Assembly: GCF_965208895.1 (NCBI RefSeq)
Contig: NZ_OZ242363.1
Coordinates: 3,100,001-3,164,000 of the forward strand
Direction of reading: 5' to 3'
Source: Poriferisodalis sp965208895
GTDB taxonomy: Bacteria; Actinomycetota; Acidimicrobiia; Acidimicrobiales; Poriferisodalaceae
Length of the DNA stretch: 64,000 nucleotides
Position 1 is the first letter of the stretch. Each line of letters starts with the position of its first letter. Both the position numbers and the translations under genes were made by a program. The notes beneath the pieces are model-generated. The model worked only from the letters and a program-made list of their open reading frames with translations, did not search any database and was not told where the DNA came from. Below, in pieces: positions 17,366 through 24,628 of this stretch.

Positions 17366-17701
17366 TCAGGTAGTGACGCCTTCTGCGAGTGCGAGCAAGA
17401 GGTCGACGACGCGGCGGTACTCGCCCTGAGCGACGAGGTCCAGGGGCTTCTCGTAGCCGAGGCCGGGGTTAGGAGACCGCAACCAGAGCCTGGCGGCATC
17501 GTCGCGGATGACACTTCGAGTGAGATCGACGACTGCGCGCAGCTCGAGGAGCCGCTCTTCGGCCTCGCGACGTGGTGCCGTTTCGTCGGTGCGCCATCGA
17601 ACCACGCTTCGCGGGTTGGCGTCGCTCACTCGCGCAAGGTCTGCCGTGTCCAAGACGTCACCCTCGTACAGGTGATCCAACAGAGCGGAGACCGTGTTCA
17701 T
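17366..17701 (-). CDS. Xre/MbcA/ParS-type antitoxin
   Basis: A 111-aa protein with an HTH-like N-terminal half (DTADLARVSDANPRSVVRWR, about residues 18-37) and the DUF2384 toxin-binding C terminus WLRSPNPGLGYEKPLDLVAQGEYRRVVDLLLAL (about 73-105). This is the standard RES partner; it precedes the RES remnant by one base in the usual antitoxin-first order. It probably autoregulates the promoter in the 160 bp upstream. The toxin it should neutralise is broken. Confidence 0.88.
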   Translation of the reverse strand: MNTVSALLDHLYEGDVLDTADLARVSDANPRSVVRWRTDETAPRREAEERLLELRAVVDLTRSVIRDDAARLWLRSPNPGLGYEKPLDLVAQGEYRRVVDLLLALAEGVTT

Positions 17702-17780
17702 CGGCTTGTGTCGTCCTTTTGACTACAACAATGTCGTGTGATTGGCACAGTATATGTCGAGCAAATGAAACAAGAGGTCC

Positions 17781-17806
17781 GATGGGCCTCGACGTTGGCG
17801 GGCACC
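17781..17806 (+). pseudogene. DUF5131 gene fragment (right part of the second copy)
   Basis: 26 bp matching 19967-19992 of the intact gene with two mismatches. It starts with GATGGGCCT, which repeats GATGTGCCT at the end of the left fragment (16977-16985), and then continues where that fragment stopped. The Xre/RES module therefore lies between two arms of one DUF5131 copy. Confidence 0.7.
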
Positions 17807-17864
17807 CCACCTGGGCTCGTTACCCCGATCCGACGGCCCCGACTTCGGTCGGGGCTGTTTAGCG
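17803..17864 (+). ncRNA. 62-nt hairpin-bearing repeat, copy 1
   Basis: Matches 21452-21513 at 58 of 62 positions. The core GCCCCGACTTCGGTCGGGGC is an 8-bp perfect stem closed by a TTCG loop, followed by TGTTTAGCG. Upstream a second, weaker hairpin can form around CGTTA. The UUCG loop orientation and the T-run point to transcription on the plus strand. Copy 1 ends 41 nt before the ATG of an unknown gene. It may be a leader RNA, a small RNA with terminator, or a transposable hairpin. Confidence 0.6.
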
Positions 17865-17904
17865 CTTGAGTCCCCGGCAGATACACGATCTGTTCCCAAA
17901 AAGC

Positions 17905-18336
17905 ATGGCTCATCAGCGCATTCGCACCGCTACGGTGCGCGACGTGGACGCTTGGCTGTACGAACCCGAGGCACATCCGAAGCTGAAACACCACTGGCAG
18001 CACGATCGCGCAGGATTCGTCAGCGTCGGCTCGGAGCTTGTCGCGAAGTGCCCGGCGGCGATGACGCTGGCCGACGCTCAGGTTCTCTTGGACAATTCGG
18101 TTCCGTATTTCCCGCCTCGCTGGTCTCGGCCGTACCCACAGCGGTTGTACGCAGTCAGTGACGGAGTCGTCTATCGGGCCACTCCGACGAATCCTGGCAC
18201 CTCGTACCATGGATTCCCTGAACACCCGGACCGGTTTCCAAACAAGGGAAACGCAAAGCAGGTCAAGCAATGGCTGCTGGCTGAGGCCAGACACCAAGGA
18301 TGCAGACAGGAGGTGCTCCAGTGGATGAACTGGTAG
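17905..18336 (+). CDS. unrecognised protein coupled to an ImmA protein
   Basis: From ATG 17905 a 143-aa protein: MAHQRIRTATVRDVDAWLY, then a basic and aromatic body (PKLKHHWQHDRAGFVSVGSE, FPPRWSRPYPQRLYAV, TPTNPGTSYHGFPEHPDRFP) and a helical end. No signal peptide, membrane segment or known motif is seen. A longer version from TTG 17866 is possible, but that would run through the end of the repeat. Its 3' end overlaps the next gene by 16 bp, so the two are probably co-translated. A toxin-like or regulator-like partner of ImmA is conceivable but unproved. Confidence 0.65.
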   Translation: MAHQRIRTATVRDVDAWLYEPEAHPKLKHHWQHDRAGFVSVGSELVAKCPAAMTLADAQVLLDNSVPYFPPRWSRPYPQRLYAVSDGVVYRATPTNPGTSYHGFPEHPDRFPNKGNAKQVKQWLLAEARHQGCRQEVLQWMNW

Positions 18337-19730
18337 CACGCTCCGCCAGCGGCGAGATCGAATTCGCACTGAACTGGCTGCCCCGCGATTCGAAGTCGGC
18401 CGGTGCCGAGGCGACCCTCGGAAGCTTGCGTGTATGCCTGAGGGGTCGGCCCGTTTGGCACGGCGCTGATGACACAACCGGAATCGAATGGACGTGGATA
18501 GAACTCCTCGAATTCCTTGGTGAGTATTGGCTCTATCTGTCTGTCGAAGACGGCTGTCCCCTTGGCGTCGCGCCGAGTACGGCTCCGAGGATGCTCGCTG
18601 AGGCAGAGGCGGCTGCAGACCTCCTGCCGCCAGCCGAAGCAGAGTTCGAGCATGAACAGATCGAGGCATACCGCTCGACGCATGACTTGGCCGAATCGCT
18701 GCAAGGGGCGGTTTCGCCCCCCTTGTGGGTCGTCCGGTACGGAAGCATGGGCTGGATGGCTTCCAATGCGGCCACTGCGCGCACGTCATTCAGCGAAGTC
18801 CTCAAAGTCTTGACTCATGTGGGGGATTTCATTGCACGACGTCTCGACGGGTTGAGCGATCCGCGTTCGACCCAAGCGGTGAGGACGTGGCATGAGCGTG
18901 ACGGTCATGACCGGCTTCGCGTCATCGAAGCGGCCACCGGCTATCCGCCAGAACTGGTAGCCGAGGTCGAGGCGGTGTTCCCATCGCTGGACGAACGCGA
19001 CGGGGGCAAGCTTGTCTCCGACGAATTGCTCGCAGCAGCACGCCTGGTGGGTCCTCAGCCCCTCACGACCTTGCGGCCGATCGTCGAGGCCGTGCGGGAG
19101 CTCAAGAAGTTCAAGACGTCCGGGCTGGACCGTTTGGCGGCTCATGCAGCTGAAGTGATCGGATCGGTCGCGGACGAGCCGCCATTCGCCCAGGGGCACG
19201 AGCTGGCCGGCTGGCTACGGGCTCAACCGAGCATCGCCAACGGAAGTGGCCGGGTGAATCCCGATGAGCTCCTGCGGTCGTGGGGTGTGCCCGTCGTCGA
19301 CGTCGCCCTTGGGCTGCCGAATGTTGATGCGATTGGATGCTGGGGCCCGAATCACGGTCCAGCAGTACTTCTCAATAGCGGCCGACGTCATGCCTCGAAT
19401 GTCGGGCGCAAGCGAGCGACGCTGGCGCACGAGATCTGTCATCTCCTTGTCGATCGTGCGACCTCGCTGCCCCTGGTCGAGGTGCTCGGCGGCCGGACCG
19501 CAAGACATGTCGAGCAGCGCGCTCGTGCCTTCGCGGCTGAGTTGTTGCTGCCTCGCGAACTCGCCGGCCGACTGTTCTTGAGCTTTGACGGCGATGACGA
19601 TCGTGCGGCGAAGTCGCTTCGGGCACGCTACGGGGTGAGTTCGGCGGTGCTCGGCTGGCAGGTGCGCAACGCGGAAATCCCGCTCGCACCCGCATCACGC
19701 CACTTCATCGAACGGCTCATCGGGGAATAG
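18321..19730 (+). CDS. large ImmA/IrrE metallopeptidase-domain protein
   Basis: A 469-aa protein. The start is decided by AGGAGGT at 18309-18315, 6 nt before GTG 18321, inside the end of the upstream gene. Residues 1-280 are unrecognised, with acidic and helical stretches. The C-terminal part is an ImmA/IrrE protease: TLAHEICHLLVDR with HEICH at 370-374, then RARAFAAELLLPRE carrying the third zinc ligand. The long N-terminal region could be a sensor or substrate-binding domain. Overlap with the preceding gene implies joint function. No HTH is visible, unlike the other two ImmA loci in the window. Confidence 0.82.
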   Translation: MDELVARSASGEIEFALNWLPRDSKSAGAEATLGSLRVCLRGRPVWHGADDTTGIEWTWIELLEFLGEYWLYLSVEDGCPLGVAPSTAPRMLAEAEAAADLLPPAEAEFEHEQIEAYRSTHDLAESLQGAVSPPLWVVRYGSMGWMASNAATARTSFSEVLKVLTHVGDFIARRLDGLSDPRSTQAVRTWHERDGHDRLRVIEAATGYPPELVAEVEAVFPSLDERDGGKLVSDELLAAARLVGPQPLTTLRPIVEAVRELKKFKTSGLDRLAAHAAEVIGSVADEPPFAQGHELAGWLRAQPSIANGSGRVNPDELLRSWGVPVVDVALGLPNVDAIGCWGPNHGPAVLLNSGRRHASNVGRKRATLAHEICHLLVDRATSLPLVEVLGGRTARHVEQRARAFAAELLLPRELAGRLFLSFDGDDDRAAKSLRARYGVSSAVLGWQVRNAEIPLAPASRHFIERLIGE

Positions 19731-19759
19731 CTGTTGCAGTCCGCTCCTACGGTTGGGGC

Positions 19760-20506
19760 GTGGCTGAGAAGTCGGCGATCGAGTGGACCGAGGCGACGTG
19801 GAACCCGACCTCGGGCTGCGATCGGGTGTCGCCGGGTTGCGACCGCTGCTATGCGCAGACCCTGGCCAAGAGGCTCAAGGCGATGGGGTCGCCGAAGTAC
19901 CAGAACAGCGGCGATCCGGCGACGAGCGGGCCGGGCTTCAAGCTCACCTTGCATCGGTCATCGCTCGATGTGCCTCGACGCTGGCGGGCACCGCGTCTCG
20001 TGTTCGTGGACTCGATGAGCGATCTGTTCCATGACGATGTGCCGCCCGAGTTCATCGCGCAGGTCTTCGAGGTGATCCGCGAGACGCCCCAGCACACCTA
20101 CCAGGTGCTCACCAAACGAGCGCAGCGGCTGAGCCGGATCGCAGGCGAGCTCGACTGGCCGCCGAATCTGTGGATGGGCGTGAGCGTCGAGACTCGCCGG
20201 TACGCCTTCCGCATCGATCACCTGCGCAAGGTGCCCGCAGCAGTGAGGTTCGTGAGCGCCGAGCCGTTGCTTGGCCCGCTCGGCGAGCTCGATCTTGCGG
20301 GCATCGGCTGGGTGATCGTCGGCGGCGAGTCCGGTACCGGCGCCCGGCCCATGGAGCTGGACTGGGTCACCGAGCTTCGCGACACCTGCACCTCGGCCGG
20401 GGTGGCGTTCTTCTTCAAGCAGTGGGGAGGCAGGACGCCCAAGGCCGGCGGCCGAGAACTCGAGGGCGAGCTGTGGGACGAGCTGCCGGTGAGCACGGCG
20501 GCCTAG
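19760..20506 (+). CDS. DUF5131 (phage Gp37/Gp68-like, three-Cys-motif) protein
   Basis: A 248-aa protein with the N-terminal cysteine motif TSGCDRVSPGCDRCYAQ (about residues 17-33), family segments FVDSMSDLFHDDVP, QVLTKRAQRL, WMGVSVE, VSAEPLLGPL and IVGGESGTGARPM, and the C-terminal FFFKQWGG. The cysteine spacing recalls a metal or iron-sulfur site. In other genomes such genes pair with the three-Cys-motif partner TcmP. No such partner is adjacent here, and the function is unknown. The GTG start lies 29 nt after the ImmA-protein stop. A shredded second copy lies at 16860-17806. Confidence 0.88.
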   Translation: MAEKSAIEWTEATWNPTSGCDRVSPGCDRCYAQTLAKRLKAMGSPKYQNSGDPATSGPGFKLTLHRSSLDVPRRWRAPRLVFVDSMSDLFHDDVPPEFIAQVFEVIRETPQHTYQVLTKRAQRLSRIAGELDWPPNLWMGVSVETRRYAFRIDHLRKVPAAVRFVSAEPLLGPLGELDLAGIGWVIVGGESGTGARPMELDWVTELRDTCTSAGVAFFFKQWGGRTPKAGGRELEGELWDELPVSTAA

Positions 20507-20567
20507 CAGGGCGGCTGTTGCAGCCGGAGCATCGGCGCGAACTGCGAATCCGCTGGTGTGGCCAGAT

Positions 20568-21257
20568 TCAGAATTGCGTTGCTTGAGCCGTCGGCATTGC
20601 CAATGTCGAGGGAACGCGGCTGTGGTGTTGCATCCATCGAGCCGTCTCGGGGGACATCATCTTGAGCAAGCGGCCGATTCGGTCGTAGTCGGCGTGGAGG
20701 TTTCTGAAGAAAATCGGTTCGTGGTGGGCGATGCGGTTTCGAAGGGTTCGAAGACGGTCGAGCTGCCCGAATGCCGCCTTGCGAGACGGCGTAGGCGCAA
20801 ACGCGCGGTGCAGCGTCGATCGCCAGAGCATCGCGTCGTAGCGCCGAGCAGACAGGGCAACCCAGAAGCTGAAGCTGCACTCAGCCACGATGCGACTTGG
20901 TGTCTCGATCTTGCGTTCCTGCCTCAAGGAACGTTTGGCATTCACCACAACTCGCCGCTGGGCGTCCGCGAGTGTGAGCGAGTCGTACCAATTGCTCCCG
21001 TAAGCCTCCGATAGGAGGCTGTGGAAGACGTTCCGGAGCGTGATTTCGACAACTTGAAGAGGACCGAGGAACGCCGATGCGAGCGCTGCGTTCCGGACAT
21101 AGAGTCGGAATGCCTGAACTTCGTCTCCTGCTGTGTGAGCGAGGTAAGTCGACAGCCGATCTGGCGACACCGTCGAGCGAAGTGCGTCCAGCGACGAGTC
21201 GTCGTAGTCGAACGGGCTCCGGTCGTTGGAGGCGCTGCCGCTTGATATCGTGGGCAT
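20568..21257 (-). CDS. Abi_2 family (AbiD/AbiF-like) HEPN protein
   Basis: A 229-aa protein from ATG 21257 (GAGGAG 6 nt upstream). Family features are LSTYLAHTAGDEVQAFRLYVRN, QVVEITLRNVFHSLL, and the C-terminal HEPN RNase motif RNRIAHHE at 173-180. Abi_2 proteins give abortive phage infection in lactococci; the Rx4-6H motif suggests RNA cleavage. No antitoxin is translated with it on the minus strand. An MNT-type nucleotidyltransferase lies 640 bp away on the plus strand, not in the usual operon arrangement. Confidence 0.82.
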   Translation of the reverse strand: MPTISSGSASNDRSPFDYDDSSLDALRSTVSPDRLSTYLAHTAGDEVQAFRLYVRNAALASAFLGPLQVVEITLRNVFHSLLSEAYGSNWYDSLTLADAQRRVVVNAKRSLRQERKIETPSRIVAECSFSFWVALSARRYDAMLWRSTLHRAFAPTPSRKAAFGQLDRLRTLRNRIAHHEPIFFRNLHADYDRIGRLLKMMSPETARWMQHHSRVPSTLAMPTAQATQF

Positions 21258-21451
21258 CGTAAGCTCCTCGTCGGCCTCTCGTTGAAGCTGCTTGGGGCAG
21301 AACTTGGGGGGCGACGCCAATCGCGGCGGCGCCCCCCGATTGCTTCCCGAGGAAACCTCTGCCACACCCTCGCCGAGTGATCAGCGGTTCTGAGCTGACC
21401 GTAGGCAGCATGCGAGCGTTAGTCGAAGCGATTTCTTCGATACGGTGTCCA

Positions 21452-21513
21452 CACCCCACCGGGGCGCGTAACCCCGGTCCGACGGCCCCGACTTCGGTCG
21501 GGGCTGTTTAGCG
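21452..21513 (+). ncRNA. 62-nt hairpin-bearing repeat, copy 2
   Basis: Same element as at 17803-17864, with four differences. Here the upstream hairpin is better paired: ACCGGGG and CCCCGGT around CGCGTAA. The 8-bp stem with TTCG loop is identical. It lies in a 307-bp stretch (21258-21564) with no convincing gene. On its own strand no gene starts directly after it, so it may be an orphan copy or a self-standing small RNA. Confidence 0.6.
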
Positions 21514-21564
21514 TTCGGGGGTCGACCTCGTTCACATCAGGACCCGCTACCCCTGCGACGTGAT

Positions 21565-21756
21565 TCAGTCGGCCACGAGTTGCTGGACTCGTTGGTGGGA
21601 CTCGCCGAGGAGTCGAGCCGCATCCCGGCGTGAGACGCCGGCTTCGGTGAGCCGCAGTGCAGCGGCCCGCTGGCGAGCCAAGTAGATCTCGTGCGCTTCC
21701 AGCGCTTGGTCGCGCAGGCGTGCGAGTTCATCGACATCGACGTCCGCGACGTGCAC
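21565..21756 (-). CDS. small helix-turn-helix protein
   Basis: A 63-aa protein: MHVADVDVDELARLRDQ, a helical middle, and a C-terminal HTH, LTEAGVSRRDAARLLGESHQRVQQLVAD (residues 36-63). The ISHQRVQQL-type ending is common in small actinobacterial antitoxin-like or sigma-region-4-like proteins. No toxin gene is next to it on the same strand. Confidence 0.62.
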   Translation of the reverse strand: MHVADVDVDELARLRDQALEAHEIYLARQRAAALRLTEAGVSRRDAARLLGESHQRVQQLVAD

Positions 21757-21896
21757 AACAGCTTGTCGCTCGTCTGTGTCAACCGCGCTAGACAGCGTAA
21801 TCCTGTACCAGGCCGGCGGCCGCTGCGTACTGTTTGCGCGTGCCGGTCGCCAGATGTGGGCAAAGATTCCATATTTAGGGATATAGATTCCAAAAT

Positions 21897-22487
21897 ATGG
21901 GCAAGTCGGCTACGCCGAAGCTGCTACCACTGCTGCGATCGCGTCAGCAGGGCGAGATCTTGGCGCGGCTGCTCGGCGACCCTGAACTCGAAGCCAGCGT
22001 CACGGACATCGCAGCGATGCTGGGCGCACCGATCAGCTCCGTGCACCGCGAGATCGAGCGAGCACACGCCGCTGGCATCGTCACGAGTCGAAAGATTGGC
22101 AATGTCCGGCTCGTGCGGGCCGACACCGACAGTCCCTACTACGCGGGACTCGCCGACGTGCTGGTCAAGGCATTCGGCCCCCCGCAAGTGCTTGCGGCAG
22201 TGCTCGAAGATGTGGACGGCATCGAGGCTGCGTACATCTTCGGATCGTGGGCCGCTCATCGGGCTGAAGTCGGGAGTGACCGTCCCGTCGCGGACATCGA
22301 CGTCCTCGTGCTTGGCGCCCCGGATCGTGATCGGCTCTACGCAGCGCTTTCCGTCGCCGAAGAACGACTCGGACGTCCGGTCCAGGAAGCCGTGCGCCCG
22401 GCGGACTGGATTGCCAACGGCACCGACAGCTTCCACGCGACCGTCGTCAGCCGGCCTCTGGTTCAGATCGACCTCGGTCAGGGCTGA
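21897..22487 (+). CDS. winged-helix MNT-type nucleotidyltransferase
   Basis: A 196-aa protein. Residues 10-75 form an ArsR-like winged helix (ASVTDIAAMLGAPISSVHREIERAHAAGIV). Residues 105-190 form a minimal nucleotidyltransferase: GSW at 116-118 and the DxD pair at 133 and 135 (VADIDVLVLG). Proteins of this design act as antitoxins that nucleotidylate HEPN toxins, or as regulators. No HEPN gene follows it; the nearest is the Abi_2 gene on the opposite strand. The upstream 140 bp contain an AT-richer stretch likely to be its promoter. Confidence 0.8.
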   Translation: MGKSATPKLLPLLRSRQQGEILARLLGDPELEASVTDIAAMLGAPISSVHREIERAHAAGIVTSRKIGNVRLVRADTDSPYYAGLADVLVKAFGPPQVLAAVLEDVDGIEAAYIFGSWAAHRAEVGSDRPVADIDVLVLGAPDRDRLYAALSVAEERLGRPVQEAVRPADWIANGTDSFHATVVSRPLVQIDLGQG

Positions 22488-22637
22488 ACGGCTCCAAGGC
22501 ATCTTCTTCGCCGACCCGGCGCGAGCCTTCGACGAAGTCCTCCGTAGGCCTGAGTAGGACACCTTCCGCGAGCGGTGGTCGGCGTTGGGCGTTCGGAGGC
22601 ATGCGTACGCTGGCGGCACGGCGTCGGGAGTGTGCCG

Positions 22638-23272
22638 ATGGAGCCGAACCGGCGAGCCGCAGCAGGCTTCATGTACTCCGACACGGGTGGCGACGGCCCC
22701 GTGGTGGTGCTGCTGCACGGCGTGCTGACCAGCGGCAGCCTGTGGGACGACGTGGTCGACGGGCTGGCGAACCTCGTGCTCGTCTCCTGCGAGGCGTTCG
22801 ACAACTACCCGCCCGGGTTGCCGGGCCGGCTGCTGTGCCTGGATGCGACGCTGCTCGGCGGCACCTTCCTGACCGCTCAGCTGCTGCGGCCCCGCAGGAT
22901 CCGCCACCTGCCGGTGACGTTCGGCGGCATGTCGGCGAAGCGGGTGCCCGACGAAGTGTTCTTGGACTGGATCGGGCCGCTGCGCCATGACCGGCGTGTG
23001 CGCCGTGATCTGGACAAGTACCTGCGGCGGGTGCCCAAGCGGGCGCAGCTGCTCGAATGGGCGCAGGAGCAGCGGTCGTTCGGCGGGGCGGTGCTGGTAG
23101 TGTAGGTCGGGACGATCGGCTGATGCCGGCCGCGCATGCTGAGCGGCTAGTCGAGCACTTCGAGAACGCTCAGCTCGTGTGGATCGACGACAGCCGGAGC
23201 CTCGTGCCGATCGATCAGCCTGAGGTTCTGACCGAGCATCTGCGGTCGTTCTTGGCCGCGAATGCGGATTGA
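22638..23272 (+). pseudogene. alpha/beta hydrolase remnant (deletion plus frameshift)
   Basis: The N-terminal part has VVVLLHGVLTSGSLWDDVVDGL, then jumps directly to LVLVSCEAFDNYPPGLPG. The 70 or so residues that normally lie between, with the nucleophile elbow, are missing in frame. Near 23103 one base is lost, so ...VLVV stops early. The expected end (DDRLMPAAHAERLVEHF through EVLTEHLRSFLAA) continues in another frame to 23272. No functional hydrolase can result. Confidence 0.75.
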
Positions 23273-23416
23273 GGGGCGTCGGGAGCCGGACAATCCGCAT
23301 GACAGGTTCGTCAGCGGAGGTGTCACTGACGGCGCTCGGGTTCGTCATGGCGGCTCGGCTCGGCCAACGACGAGGTGCCGGACCCTGGGGTGCAGCGCGC
23401 CCAGCGGTTGAGCCGG

Positions 23417-24061
23417 TCAGAGCTTTGCGGCGATGCGTTCGAGCGTGTTCCAGTTGCGGGCCGTGGCGGGCACCTCGAAGTGCCGCTCGAGATGGGAGTA
23501 CGACAGGCGCAGCGCCTTGACGCCCTCCGGCGCCCACACGTACACCTCTGATCCTTCGACGTGGACGACCTCGGGTGCATGGTCGGCCTCGACGAGCGAT
23601 CGGGCGGCGTTGGGGTCGGGTTCGGCGCCGGGTTCGGTGTCGAGGAAGTTGACCAGGTAGCGGGACCCGTTCTCCGCGATGTGGCCGAGGGGGTTGCGTT
23701 CGAGGATGGCGGTGATCTCGGCGGCGGTGCGGGCCACGCAGGGCACATGGACATCGAATTCGTCGGCCAGCAGTTGCTGGACGGCGGCGGCCACGGCGGT
23801 GGTGGCGGCATTGGCGTTTGTGGCATCGTCGGGCTCATCGGCCGTGGGCTCAGACCCGAGTTCGGCAGTGAGCTCGGCAGCGAGTTTGGCAGTGGGCTCG
23901 GACCCGAGTTCGGCAGTGACGATGATGTTCCCGCTCTGGAGGATCGTGACTGGGTCGGTGTAGCCGGCGTCGGCCAGCTTGAGGCGAAGCTCGGCCATGG
24001 GCACCCGGTTGTGCCCGCCGACGTTGATGCCCCGGGGGAGAACGACGCAGCGGATGGTCAT
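23417..24061 (-). CDS. DUF1697 family protein
   Basis: A 214-aa protein from ATG 24061: MTIRCVVLPRGINVGGHNRVPMAELR and LQSGNIIV are the typical DUF1697 N terminus (RGINVGG, QSGN). The C-terminal part has HVEGSEVYVWAPEGV and TARNWNT. A repeat-built insert (AELGSEPTAKLAAELTAELG and a following Ala/Thr stretch, residues about 50-80) expands a loop; the DNA shows the same imperfect repeat around 23845-23925. Function of the family is unknown. Confidence 0.82.
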   Translation of the reverse strand: MTIRCVVLPRGINVGGHNRVPMAELRLKLADAGYTDPVTILQSGNIIVTAELGSEPTAKLAAELTAELGSEPTADEPDDATNANAATTAVAAAVQQLLADEFDVHVPCVARTAAEITAILERNPLGHIAENGSRYLVNFLDTEPGAEPDPNAARSLVEADHAPEVVHVEGSEVYVWAPEGVKALRLSYSHLERHFEVPATARNWNTLERIAAKL

Positions 24062-24071
24062 GCTCGCCGGC

Positions 24072-24245
24072 TCAGCCGGACTCGTGGGCCAAGCGATCAA
24101 GTATGCGGCGGTGGCGCTTCATGGAGGCGGCGAGGCGTTGTTTGAATGCGTCGTCGGTGCTGCAGGCGGCGCGGGCGGGTCCCTCGTCGGCGTGGCGGCG
24201 GACCCGAGCGTGTCCTTCGTCGGCGTTGTGGGTGGCTGGCGCCAT
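24072..24245 (-). CDS. small unrecognised protein
   Basis: A 57-aa frame ending 10 nt before the DUF1697 start: MAPATHNADEGHARVRRHAD, then a helical, basic C terminus (DDAFKQRLAASMKRHRRILD). The clear helical end and tight spacing to DUF1697 support a real gene, but length and composition make this weak. Confidence 0.35.
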   Translation of the reverse strand: MAPATHNADEGHARVRRHADEGPARAACSTDDAFKQRLAASMKRHRRILDRLAHESG

Positions 24246-24503
24246 GCGGGAACGGTAGGGCAGCGGCGGGTCCGAGACTGCTCGATTTCCGGCAGCGGTA
24301 CGGCTCGGGTAGCGACGCGCTGCGTTGTGGCTCCGTCTTGGCTGTGCTGTCGCCCGACCGGTCGGTGCGCGCCAGCAGCCCGGGCACCAAGCCGACAGAT
24401 CAAGGTCAAGGCACACCGGCCCGTCACACCCAGAGTCAGACCAGCCCATCGAGACACCGAACGCATCCTCCCGAGCCGGAACCCGGCCCAAGTGGACCCT
24501 TCG

Positions 24504-24628
24504 ATGTCACACCCCTCTTCTACGTTGGCCGACATGAGCTTGTGGACGTCACTTCGGCCGACCAGAGGTCGGAATTGGGCCGTGACGAACGAATGTCACA
24601 CCCCTCCTTTACGGTGCCTGCCATGACC
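24504..24628 (+). repeat. duplicated upstream segment of the DUF222 gene
   Basis: Two 36-bp stretches, 24504-24539 and 24593-24628, share ATGTCACACCCCTC and end at an ATG in the same relative place (29 of 36 identical). The second contains the DUF222 start at 24623. The first leads only to an out-of-place reading. It looks like a duplicated promoter and start region, or the 5' end of a lost paralogue. The rest of 24246-24503 shows no gene. Confidence 0.6.

Noticed and set aside
21924..23537. A 537-codon minus-strand frame
   Set aside because: Shadow of the nucleotidyltransferase gene and the hydrolase remnant; no motif.
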